Assembly (NCBI GenBank): GCA_039989895.1 | Contig: JBDXGY010000001.1 | Coordinates: 62,001-126,000 of the forward strand | Source: Hyphomicrobiales bacterium | Lineage (GTDB): Bacteria; Pseudomonadota; Alphaproteobacteria; Rhizobiales; JACESI01 | Length of the DNA stretch: 64,000 bases | Direction: 5' to 3' | Shown: positions 17,401 through 24,678 of the stretch, in pieces | Layout: every line of letters starts with the position of its first letter | How positions within the stretch are numbered: the first letter of the stretch is position 1 | Notes under the pieces: model-generated | Told to the model about the DNA's origin: nothing | Seen by the model: the letters and a program-made list of their open reading frames with translations, nothing else | The model's database searches: none | Position numbers and translations under genes: made by a program

Positions 17401-18414
17401 GTGGAAGGAAAGCTATCCCTTTCAAGTCAATTTTCCGGCACCGGCCGCAGTCTTGATGCAATCATCAGCACCTTAGGCGGTGGTGGCTCGATTAGCCTGA
17501 CAGACGGCCGTATCAGACGCCTTAACCCAGCAGCCTTTCAGCAGCTTGTAAGCGCCGCTGACGATGACATCCTACTTAATAATGAAGTGTTGCTCCCTTT
17601 AACGCAAAGCCATTTGGATTCTGGTCACCTCACCATCGATAAAGCTGAAAGCACATTCACAATCACATCTGGCGTCGGGCGTATTGCTAATGCATCACTG
17701 ACAGCAAAAGCGGTGAACGCCCTTGCAGGCGCAACATTCGATTTGCCGCAAATGACACTAAAGGGCTCTATGGCCTTGAATGTGAAGGCTGCACTTATTG
17801 ACAAAACACCCGTTGCAGGGTCCACACCGGAAATTGCGATTTTATTTGATGGGCCCATCGATAAACCATCCCGCACACTCGATGTTCAGCCGCTGCTTGG
17901 GTATCTCACCGTGCGCCGATTTGAACAGGAGGTCCAGCGCGTTGAAGTACTTCAAGCAGACATTTTGGAAAAACAACGCCTCTCGCGTTATGCCCGCTGG
18001 ATTTCAGCTGAAGCAGAGCGCGAACGCCAAGAAGCATTAGAAGCGGCAGAACGCAAACGCAAAGCAGAAATCGAAGCCATAGAACGCGAGAAGCAAGCCG
18101 CAATCGAAGCAGTTGAGCGTAATCGTCAAATAGAAATAGAACGCAAAGAGGCGGAAAGCCTCAAGGCAAAAAAAGAGGCAGAACGCCTTAGGGCCGAAAA
18201 AGAAAAAGCCGCGGCATTAGCCGAACAAAGAAACGCGCCAAGAACACAAAACCCCGAATCCATAACAAGACAAGACTTGTCACCGATCAATATCGAAGAG
18301 GAACTGCGTAAGCTTGAGCAAGAGGTAATTAATAATATTCCTCCTGCTCCCTTGCCGATCCCTTCTCCCGGCGCTAACGCACCGCTGGAACTAAGGCCAC
18401 AAAGTGCACAGTAA
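14428..18414 (+). CDS. very large AsmA-family protein (probable CTG start)
   Basis: The frame is open from a TAA at 14422, and the only ribosome-binding site, GGAGGA at 14415-14420, lies 7 bases before a CTG at 14428. Starting there gives (M)NQLFIIIGSIIV..., a complete N-terminal membrane anchor followed by VAPFFIDW, the usual start of AsmA proteins. The first standard codon, GTG at 14482, would cut the helix in half. The protein has 1328 residues, with repeated AsmA-type beta segments and a charged coiled coil at about residues 1193-1269. AsmA-like proteins are thought to carry phospholipid across the periplasm; this is inferred by family. Roughly twice the length of E. coli AsmA. Confidence 0.9.
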   Translation: MNQLFIIIGSIIVTALVAVLVAPFFIDWSDHKQTFEREASALIGHPVRVKGDAEAKILPIPTFTFTNVEVGETNGKPIMSAARIKMRLELIPLVQRQFHVIDMELDEPQISARFNEQGKTNWKLNGFSPKLSEDFAIKLGPISIKDGAIYAVDELTEKSLQLKNINAIISAQSLLGPWKLNGAADHENQPFQFKVSTGKFAAGKMRVKTKIEPQTLDFDTILDGEFITASSNAAQGGISYKGILTAAPRRIKKDGETGTPIKADQQKWELTGAFDLNREKFSLNKATFEDGAQEAPVNLNGNILIPFSPEVRFEAKVSSRQIDLDRSYGEGQNSPIAMSEAQSIIATLIDTLPKPPIPGTIDVNVPGIIVAGDIVRSLHFKTTATNSGWHIDDFSALFPGSTRMGFTGDITTGDDIFIEGDINLRSTQPVALARWLQPESGKDARRISTNTLEISGKLIAESTAISLTKMNARLGTSDAAGRLTYNQLNKRQKQFEANLRSKTLDVDAIQALSALFLGEKNISGFNSNDTISLKLEADKLISQALEGRSANVNMRVSNGEIDITTMKIEDFAGLNIDVAGTMSNVLTTPAGRFNGKIKAQTKDGLIKIGDTLIPTHPVMNYLHRHGDALMPLDVTVNFSGDYKSENDNTKPSDFAATIAGKVGGGDVSTGIRFQGNWQEPFAGDVEASFNATYANSVDFLNQAGWNAFNLDNADIAEIDIRAKGKPQSGIAVSTDTLMNGVKLNGMTTVTIKEGNKPKYKGDLQLIGDDSEPLMRLLGFSLPASGIGTDVDLKTEIQGEGWEGELKNLNGTLGGSTVNAQLAYKGASPQKDLSWKWQGEVKTEHISLPWLIALGTGEIIAPIDLDISPEGVGEADKYIGEDEAEDAPLNASFWSSAQYGAPYLAKLHADISMSADAMDLTNLRELETTQFNIRLRPQSIALNKISGKFSNGDLNGSLLFENNEGAVTLSGIIDLKEADASDLLWSDETRPLVEGKLSLSSQFSGTGRSLDAIISTLGGGGSISLTDGRIRRLNPAAFQQLVSAADDDILLNNEVLLPLTQSHLDSGHLTIDKAESTFTITSGVGRIANASLTAKAVNALAGATFDLPQMTLKGSMALNVKAALIDKTPVAGSTPEIAILFDGPIDKPSRTLDVQPLLGYLTVRRFEQEVQRVEVLQADILEKQRLSRYARWISAEAERERQEALEAAERKRKAEIEAIEREKQAAIEAVERNRQIEIERKEAESLKAKKEAERLRAEKEKAAALAEQRNAPRTQNPESITRQDLSPINIEEELRKLEQEVINNIPPAPLPIPSPGANAPLELRPQSAQ

Positions 18415-18419
18415 CATTC

Positions 18420-18581
18420 ATGCTTCTGAGAATAGGACCTCAAACTCATTTTGATGATGAAGACGATGACCTCAAGCAAGCCAATCCATATGAAGTTTTC
18501 AATGAAAATTGCACCAATATTTCTGATGCAATTAACCATTTATCTACTAAGTGTCTTATTACGGTTTTAAGGCCTCACTGA
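18420..18581 (+). CDS. possible small protein (53 residues)
   Basis: An ATG 5 bases after the AsmA stop opens a frame of 53 codons with an acidic cluster (HFDDEDDDLK) near the start. There is no clear ribosome-binding site and no recognised family. The only support is its position directly behind the AsmA gene and its fit in the gap before the TadG-like gene. It may be chance. Confidence 0.3.
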   Translation: MLLRIGPQTHFDDEDDDLKQANPYEVFNENCTNISDAINHLSTKCLITVLRPH

Positions 18582-18662
18582 GATACTCCCGTAAATCATT
18601 CCGCGATCAGCATATTTTTATGCAAAGTGTAACGCTTCAATTTTCAGTAAGGTGTAAATAAA

Positions 18663-19931
18663 ATGTCCTATTTCTTTACAGAATTTAAGAATACGGCCTT
18701 CAACAAACTATCCGATTTCAAAAATAACATCCAAGGGAGCATGGCTATTGTTCTCAGCATAGCCAGCCTGCCACTCGTCTTAGCCGCAGGTGTAGGAATT
18801 GACTATAGTCGTCAGATAGCAACAAGGCTGGATATTCAAAACGCATTGGACAGCGCCCTGCTGGCCGCAGCCACTCAACCCAGCGCAAATAGGCAGGCCA
18901 CTGCGCAAAATATATACAATCTAAATCTTACAAAAATTAATATGGCATCAACATCAGCAGTTTTTGATTTCTCTGATCCCAACGCCCTGTCAGCTTCAGC
19001 AACAGTCAGTATACCCACCACTTTAATAGCCATTGCAGGGTTTAAAACCCTCTCAGTAACCGCACAATCCTCTGTAGTAATCCCAACAGTGGCTGCTAAC
19101 GGTCCTTGCATCTATACCCTTACACAAGGTGACCGTGGCCTTATCGTAAACTCTGGCGCTAATATAATCGCGCCTAAATGCGAAATTCATACGCATTCGC
19201 TAGGCGCGCAAACCGCCAGCTTCAATAGTGGTATCAATCTCGATTTAGCACGTATTTGCATTGCTGGGTTCAATGCAACCGATAACTCTCAGGGACAAAG
19301 TGGTAATGTTGAATACCAATGCACGCCAGATCCAGACCCATTTGCTGGCGTTCTACCAGAACCTACAACTTTGTCCTGCGATTATAATGGACGCTCCTAT
19401 GATAATTCTGTCGTCAACCTTCAGCCTGGCGTCTATTGCGGTAGTCATAATTTTAACTCCAGTGTCCAACAAATTAATCTAGCAGCCAACAGTGGTGATG
19501 CTGTCGATGATATTTACGTCTTCACCAATAATGCCCGCTGGAATGTGAATGGTAACGTCTTTAATGGCGACGGGGTGACATTTTATTTCAATGATACGGA
19601 TTCTGCTATTCAGTTTAATAGTGGTGTGAGCGTCGCTCTCACCCCGCCAACGAGCGGTATTTATGAAGGTTTTCTCTTTGCTGAACGCAGCGGCTTAGGA
19701 AAACGCAATATGCCGATAAATGACTCTCAAAACTTCGACATAGAAGGCATCATTCATTTACCAAGCAAAGAACTAATTTTTAATTCAGGATCACAGGTAA
19801 AAGCAGTCGTTTTAACACTTGTTGCAGACAAAATTATTTTTAATAATACCAACTGGATGCTAGAACCTGCGACATCGAACACTCCAACAGGAATAGTGAG
19901 CACAAACACAACGCCTATTCTCATTCGGTAG
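18663..19931 (+). CDS. TadG-like pilus assembly protein
   Basis: The 422-residue protein begins with a short polar stretch, then a hydrophobic segment at about residues 28-46 ending in AGVGIDYSRQIATRLDIQNALDSA, the usual TadG/TadE-like Flp pilus N-terminus. The remainder is a periplasmic part rich in Asn, Ser and Gly with repeated short phrases such as FNSG and NSGA, suggesting a repetitive beta structure. No other tad or flp genes are near. AAGGTG lies 7 bases before ATG. It is convergent with the RHH_4 gene. Confidence 0.75.
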   Translation: MSYFFTEFKNTAFNKLSDFKNNIQGSMAIVLSIASLPLVLAAGVGIDYSRQIATRLDIQNALDSALLAAATQPSANRQATAQNIYNLNLTKINMASTSAVFDFSDPNALSASATVSIPTTLIAIAGFKTLSVTAQSSVVIPTVAANGPCIYTLTQGDRGLIVNSGANIIAPKCEIHTHSLGAQTASFNSGINLDLARICIAGFNATDNSQGQSGNVEYQCTPDPDPFAGVLPEPTTLSCDYNGRSYDNSVVNLQPGVYCGSHNFNSSVQQINLAANSGDAVDDIYVFTNNARWNVNGNVFNGDGVTFYFNDTDSAIQFNSGVSVALTPPTSGIYEGFLFAERSGLGKRNMPINDSQNFDIEGIIHLPSKELIFNSGSQVKAVVLTLVADKIIFNNTNWMLEPATSNTPTGIVSTNTTPILIR

Positions 19932-19941
19932 CAACCGTGCA

Positions 19942-20145
19942 TTAGTACTTTTGATAATATTGCAAAATATAAATTCTGATGGCCGAGGATAAATTGTCCT
20001 CAGGCAGGCGCTTTTCATCAATACGCATTATTATCTCTGTTGGACTGGTTTTTTCATGAGTGGCAATGTCACGTAACGCATCCCAAAATGGCGCTTCAAG
20101 CGAAACACTGGTACGGTGACCACTGAGTGTTATTGAGCGTTTCAT
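19942..20145 (-). CDS. ribbon-helix-helix domain protein (RHH_4)
   Basis: The 67-residue protein reads RSITLSGHRTSVSLEAPFWDALRDIA, the pattern of the RHH_4 family of small alphaproteobacterial DNA-binding-like proteins. It is last in a run of three minus-strand genes with the DUF4169 protein (13 bp upstream) and sspB. This order is seen in other Rhizobiales. A DNA target is unknown. No ribosome-binding site is obvious, consistent with coupling to the gene upstream. Confidence 0.85.
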   Translation of the reverse strand: MKRSITLSGHRTSVSLEAPFWDALRDIATHEKTSPTEIIMRIDEKRLPEDNLSSAIRIYILQYYQKY

Positions 20146-20158
20146 TTACAAAAATTGA

Positions 20159-20353
20159 TTAGTCATCTGTCGGTTTTGATGGGTCAAGTTTGTGATCATC
20201 TAGCTTCTTCACAAACTTTTTTCTCAAAATTTCGACAACGTTTTTGTCATTTTTACTTTGACCAAATCGAACGCGTTTTACCGCACTAACTTTGTGTTTA
20301 GCATCGCGATCACGCTGCTTACGTGCTTGCTTTAAGTTGATAATATCGCACAT
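20159..20353 (-). CDS. DUF4169 family protein
   Basis: The 64-residue, highly charged protein has the DUF4169 pattern: an INLKQARKQRDR start, then VRFGQSK and a final KKLDDHKLDP. The family is short, soluble and of unknown function, and is found next to sspB and RHH_4 genes in many alphaproteobacteria. It lies 21 bp after sspB and 13 bp before the RHH_4 gene, so the three probably form one operon. Confidence 0.82.
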   Translation of the reverse strand: MCDIINLKQARKQRDRDAKHKVSAVKRVRFGQSKNDKNVVEILRKKFVKKLDDHKLDPSKPTDD

Positions 20354-20374
20354 AAGAACCCTCTCACCACGGTG

Positions 20375-20992
20375 TTAGTCTGCTTTTTTACGAAATGCAT
20401 CAAGCGAAACCACATCCGCAGAAGCATTCTTATCATCATCACTTTGTTCGGTGTCCGTTTCTAACGAATTGTCGCCTGCCGCGTCGGTTTTACTCAAAAT
20501 GGTTTCGGCCACTTTTTCAGCTTCCGCAGATTCAGCAACATCTTTAGCAACAACAGCAATAGCACTAGGTGCCACAGAACCAAGAGCCGTCGCGCTCTTA
20601 TCATCAGATGATGAATTATCTTCGCCCATCTCATCATCGACCAAATCAAATTGCAAACCAAATTGAACTGAAGGGTCAACAAAACTTTTTATTGCATTAA
20701 AGGGAACGAGAAGTTTTTCAGGCACGCCGGCAAATGCCAAACCAATTTCAAAGGATTGGCTGCTGACCTCAAGATCCCAAAATTGATGCTGCACAACAAT
20801 TGTCATTTCTTCAGGGTAGCGCTCATGCAACCGAGATGAGATGCGGACGCCGGGAGCTTGGGTATTAAAAGTAATGTAGAAATGATGCTCACCAGGAAGT
20901 CCTGATCGCAAGACTTCAGTCAGCACTTTCTTGACAACCCCTCGCATGGCCTCCTGAGCCAACACATCATATCTTATAATATCTTCTGCCAT
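20375..20992 (-). CDS. sspB: SspB-family ClpXP adaptor (alphaproteobacterial type)
   Basis: The start is taken at the ATG at 20992 (MAEDIIRYD), with AGAAGAGAT just upstream; an in-frame ATG at 21007 is weaker. The 205-residue protein has the globular SspB domain (about residues 1-125; PGVRISSRLHERYPEEMTIV), then a long acidic linker and the C-terminal tail VVSLDAFRKK, the conserved piece that docks on ClpX. SspB tethers ssrA-tagged and other substrates to ClpXP. The tmRNA gene, source of those tags, lies about 120 bp upstream on the same strand. Confidence 0.92.
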   Translation of the reverse strand: MAEDIIRYDVLAQEAMRGVVKKVLTEVLRSGLPGEHHFYITFNTQAPGVRISSRLHERYPEEMTIVVQHQFWDLEVSSQSFEIGLAFAGVPEKLLVPFNAIKSFVDPSVQFGLQFDLVDDEMGEDNSSSDDKSATALGSVAPSAIAVVAKDVAESAEAEKVAETILSKTDAAGDNSLETDTEQSDDDKNASADVVSLDAFRKKAD

Positions 20993-21114
20993 ATCTCTTC
21001 TACTCAAATGAATGAATCACACTGTTCACCACCTTGTTCACAATTTCAAGCTATGTGCGACAAACAAACAAATTAAATGAACCAGCCCATCATCCATGGG
21101 AAAACTTAGGCATA

Positions 21115-21430
21115 AACAATGTTGGTAAAGTGGCAGCTTCTGTTGCCAGGTGCTGCCGGACCCCGCCCAAAGGTGCAAACCAGAGGGAGTTTAAGTTTGG
21201 TTAAGTAGGAACCGCATTACGCAGCTACTGCAAAACCTTCAGCATTGTTGTCATTTGCAACTACTGTATTGACCCGATAACGGCGGTATCATGCCGAGCA
21301 AAAGAACAACCTTTACGCCCTCGTCGATCCTATTTCGCCCCCGCCAAAGCCCAGCTTTTGAATTTCTGGGTTTTGGTGGAGGCGCCGGGTACCGCCCCCG
21401 GGTCCGATAGGTTTATTACGCAGACCATTT
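21115..21430 (-). ncRNA. ssrA: transfer-messenger RNA, circularly permuted two-piece form
   Basis: Read on the minus strand, the acceptor piece comes first and ends GCGCCTCC-A-CCA (CCA at 21376-21374). After a 31-base spacer with a CCCAG/CTGGG hairpin, the coding piece begins GGGGGCG at 21342 and continues to AGGATCGACG, the conserved tmRNA 5' region. GGGGGCG pairs with CGCCUCC over 7 bp, with G-U as the third pair, the alanine identity element. The tag frame is at 21258-21217 and encodes ANDNNAEGFAVAA followed by TAA. Upstream of the resume codon, TAGTTGCAAATGAC matches the known pattern. Outer ends are approximate. This permuted layout is characteristic of alphaproteobacteria. Confidence 0.95.
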
Positions 21431-21577
21431 ATTGCCATAGCTGCAAGCAGCATCCTTAATATAGGGATAAATCACTCAAGATGCAAAAACTGTTATTCAG
21501 AATGAAGACTATATCTTTAATGTGATATCAGATTGGAATTCAATTTTACGCACCAACGCTCATTAACCGGAAACTTC

Positions 21578-23242
21578 ATGGCTACTTTGAAAAACCCACT
21601 TTGGTTCTTTGCCTTAACAGTCATATTGGCCTGCGGCTTGCTCACCCTACCAATCAGTCTTCCGATCGGCCCTATGTATTGGGATCTATTTTTATACTTT
21701 GATGGTGCCCAACGCATTCTCAACGGCCAGATCCCCTCCGTTGATTTTTCCACACCGGTTGGACCGCTGTCTTATTATTTAACTTTTCTTGCCATGCGTG
21801 CGTTTCCCAACACCAATCCATTTCTATTGGTTGAATGGTCATTTCTTATCATTACCAGCCCCGCTATGGCTATTATCATAAATCAGGTCGCGCGCACTTC
21901 ATGGCCCAAAGCATGGGCCCTGTTGTTACCTTTTCTTTTCTACAGCATTGCCCCCTTCAACGTTATCAATTTGATCCCTCATACAGGGATTGAAGCATGG
22001 GGCATCTACAACCGCCATTCTATTCAGCTGCTATACGTTTTGTTAGCAGCGCTCCTTTTCTTGCCTTCACCTCGATGGCGCATTGCCATTATAGGTTATT
22101 TGGTCATTGCCCTTTTTGCGACAAAAATTACAGGCTTTCTCGCAGGCGGCCTCATCCTGTTTGGTTTTTTCCTCGCCGGCCAAATTAGTCGCTCCCTCTT
22201 TGTAGGCGCCAATATTATATTTTGGGTGTCACTGGCTATCGCAGAAATTTCGCTTGGCATCGTATCTGGTTATCTGACCGATGTATTAGCCCTGATCTCA
22301 CGAAACCAGAGCAACATCATTTATCGGTTCTTTTCTGTCGGCGTGACCCAGTTCGATATCATCTTTGCTGGCACTGCGTTGAGTTTCATTTTGTTGATCG
22401 ATCATTTAAAAAGTCCCCATCGCCCCCCTGCCTATCTCTTGGGGGTGCGACAAACCGTCATACGGTTTTGCAACACAGATTGGTTCATATGCGGCACACT
22501 TATCTTTGCCGGCCTGGCCTTTGAAACACAAAACTCTGGGGGGCAGCCTTTTGTCTTTATGTGGCCATTTTTAATGAAGGTTTTATGGCGTGATGATTAT
22601 CACACTCCCTTCATCAAAAACGCGATCATCATTGCCATCGCCTTTGTTATGATACCAGCCGCCTCAATCACTTTGCACAAATCAGCGCGCGCGGTTGGCG
22701 CTATGGCGCTTTATGAGCCATTAAAAAACAAAAATTTAAACACATTGGGCTTGGTCTCAACAAGCAAGAAATTTTATGATCGCACCGATGCATTGCGGCA
22801 AATTTATATCGACAATGAGAAAACCTATGAAGCAAGCATAAAGGCTGGAACAGAAGCTGTTTTTCTGATTCATGCTCAGCCTGATTTTCAAATGTTCAAC
22901 CTGAAAGAAATAGATAAAGCCATAACGGCCATCCATGAACTAGAGCGCAAGAACGGGAAAATTTTTGAGACAGTATGGAACGTCGATTTTGCCAATCCCA
23001 TAGGATGGTTGATGCAACGTCACGGGCCCAAATATGTCCCCATTGGCATGGATCCAACGCGCACGATAGTCCCGCTTGATAATAAAAGGCGAAAGGCGCT
23101 GGCCGATGTTGATCTTGCTCTCATTCCAACATGTCCAGCAACCAAGAACAGGACGCTTACAGAAAAACATTATGTTCCCGCTTTTACAAATCACAGGCGC
23201 ATAGAGCTAACGGCATGTATGGATGCTTTGATTAAGAAGTAG
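21578..23242 (+). CDS. multi-spanning membrane protein, candidate GT-C type glycosyltransferase
   Basis: The start is taken at ATG 21578; a longer frame begins with TTG at 21533. The 554-residue protein has about ten hydrophobic segments in its first 390 residues and a soluble C-terminal part of about 160 residues. After the first helix comes MYWDLFLYFDGAQRILNGQ, an acidic loop of the kind that carries the catalytic Asp in GT-C glycosyltransferases, which use polyprenyl-phosphate sugars. No named family is recognised with certainty. Its 3' end overlaps the convergent epimerase gene by 11 bases. Neighbouring genes appear to make a polyprenyl-phosphate pentose, which fits a transferase role; this is inference. 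Confidence 0.75.
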   Translation: MATLKNPLWFFALTVILACGLLTLPISLPIGPMYWDLFLYFDGAQRILNGQIPSVDFSTPVGPLSYYLTFLAMRAFPNTNPFLLVEWSFLIITSPAMAIIINQVARTSWPKAWALLLPFLFYSIAPFNVINLIPHTGIEAWGIYNRHSIQLLYVLLAALLFLPSPRWRIAIIGYLVIALFATKITGFLAGGLILFGFFLAGQISRSLFVGANIIFWVSLAIAEISLGIVSGYLTDVLALISRNQSNIIYRFFSVGVTQFDIIFAGTALSFILLIDHLKSPHRPPAYLLGVRQTVIRFCNTDWFICGTLIFAGLAFETQNSGGQPFVFMWPFLMKVLWRDDYHTPFIKNAIIIAIAFVMIPAASITLHKSARAVGAMALYEPLKNKNLNTLGLVSTSKKFYDRTDALRQIYIDNEKTYEASIKAGTEAVFLIHAQPDFQMFNLKEIDKAITAIHELERKNGKIFETVWNVDFANPIGWLMQRHGPKYVPIGMDPTRTIVPLDNKRRKALADVDLALIPTCPATKNRTLTEKHYVPAFTNHRRIELTACMDALIKK

Positions 23243-24212
23243 CCGCACGCATTTCGCGATATTCTGAATAGGCCGCATTCAGCATATCTTCATCGCGATA
23301 TTTCGGCGCCCAGCCCAGCTGCTCTTTAGCCTTGGTGCAATCACGCACACACATCTCGTCTGCAATCATATATTGTTCAGGGTCCATCAAAGGCTTGTTG
23401 ATGAAGTCAAGCGCATCCAGTGTCGCTTTAACGGCAAATCCTGGGGTTGGCAAAAGAAACGAACGTGAACCTGCATGTTTAATCAGGTCACCAAGTAATT
23501 TGCGCACAGATGGCGGATTATCAGACCCCAAATTATAAGCATCATTCGGCACATTATTTTTCCAAGCGAGATAAGCCGCATCAGCACAATCAAACACCGA
23601 GATAAATTGATAAGGCACTTTGCCAGAACCAATCATTGGCACAGGCAAATTATAATCAATCAACTTGAATAGCTTTTCTAAAATACCCAAACGTCCTGGA
23701 CCAATGATAAGCCGAGGACGGAAGATCGATATGTCCATACCCTTTGCGCGCCATTCTTCACACATTTGCTCGGTTTTATATTTCGACGCACCATATTCAC
23801 CAATCGGCGCGCAGGGATGATCTTCATCCTGTGGGTCTTGGATCGTGTGTCCGTAAATCATGTCTGTGGTATATTGCACCACTTTGCTCGCACCACTGTT
23901 TGCTGCTTTTTCAACAATGCGTTTGGCCCCAAAGTAATTCACCGGCCAGAAAAAATCATAGCGCAGAGATTTAGCAACAATCGGCGAAAGCATTTTTGCC
24001 GACATATTGTAGACCATGTCATCGGCCCCAATAGTGATCTTATCAAAGTCCTCATCACGGCTGACATCAAGATGAACAAATTCACACTGCGCATAATTGG
24101 CAATGTCACTTTTTACGACATCGGCGACAACGACCTCTTCGCCGTCTGCTAAAAGCTTTTCTGCCAAGTGACGACCGACAAAACCATCACCACCAAAAAT
24201 TATATGTTTCAT
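23232..24212 (-). CDS. NAD-dependent epimerase/dehydratase (extended SDR)
   Basis: The start is taken as ATG 24212, giving MKHIIFGGDGFVGRHLAEKL, with the Rossmann glycine motif GGDGFVG at residues 7-13. The longer frame to 24272 overlaps the upstream gene's coding end. The active-site YGASK lies near residue 135 and TTDMIYGH precedes it. At 326 residues it fits extended short-chain dehydrogenases acting on nucleotide or lipid-linked sugars. It is last in a four-gene minus-strand set, 7 bp after the small transporter gene. It might reduce or epimerise the 2-keto pentose made by the oxidase, but DprE2, which does this in mycobacteria, belongs to a different SDR type. Confidence 0.9.
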   Translation of the reverse strand: MKHIIFGGDGFVGRHLAEKLLADGEEVVVADVVKSDIANYAQCEFVHLDVSRDEDFDKITIGADDMVYNMSAKMLSPIVAKSLRYDFFWPVNYFGAKRIVEKAANSGASKVVQYTTDMIYGHTIQDPQDEDHPCAPIGEYGASKYKTEQMCEEWRAKGMDISIFRPRLIIGPGRLGILEKLFKLIDYNLPVPMIGSGKVPYQFISVFDCADAAYLAWKNNVPNDAYNLGSDNPPSVRKLLGDLIKHAGSRSFLLPTPGFAVKATLDALDFINKPLMDPEQYMIADEMCVRDCTKAKEQLGWAPKYRDEDMLNAAYSEYREMRAATS

Positions 24213-24219
24213 TGAATAC

Positions 24220-24642
24220 TTACTCGCTAACGTTGTTGATTTTTGCTGATGGTGTGCTGCCATCACCAGCACTTGAACCGCCTTGGGCGATCAAAACAGT
24301 TCCAACGCAAATGAACCCTATGCCTACGATACGCCACATATTCAGATCTTCACGGAACAGAAAATAAGCAAAAACAGCCACAGCCACATAGGCAAGACTT
24401 AAAAATGGATAGGCGAACGAAAGCTCAACCTTGGACAGCACATAAAGATGCGATGCCATAGAAATGACGAACGTCACAAGTCCAGCAAAAACCCATGGAT
24501 TGAACACCACCTGCAGCACCCGCAGTATAATATTCTCAGTAGCAAAAGCACCACTGCCCATAGACAACATACCTTGCTTCAACAAAAGTTGGGCTGCTGC
24601 ATTGGTGAAAACCGTGAAGAGTATAAAGCCAAGATAATTCAT
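24220..24642 (-). CDS. small EamA/SMR-like four-helix transporter
   Basis: The 140-residue protein has four hydrophobic segments (about 3-22, 45-68, 74-94, 103-120) and resembles half-size EamA or small multidrug resistance proteins such as ArnE/ArnF, which flip polyprenyl-phosphate sugars across the inner membrane. The charged loop SKVELSFAYPF between helices 2 and 3 is family-like. A polar Ser/Gly-rich tail follows. Position between the oxidase and the epimerase suggests it moves the lipid-linked sugar; substrate is not shown by sequence. Confidence 0.8.
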   Translation of the reverse strand: MNYLGFILFTVFTNAAAQLLLKQGMLSMGSGAFATENIILRVLQVVFNPWVFAGLVTFVISMASHLYVLSKVELSFAYPFLSLAYVAVAVFAYFLFREDLNMWRIVGIGFICVGTVLIAQGGSSAGDGSTPSAKINNVSE

Positions 24643-24678
24643 GTCTTAAATTCTCGCGCCCGCTATAAGTTTTTCGAT

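Noticed and set aside
23232-23242. Overlap of convergent stops as a sign of a frameshift
   Set aside because: Both proteins end at natural lengths for their types; an 11-base overlap of 3' ends is common.
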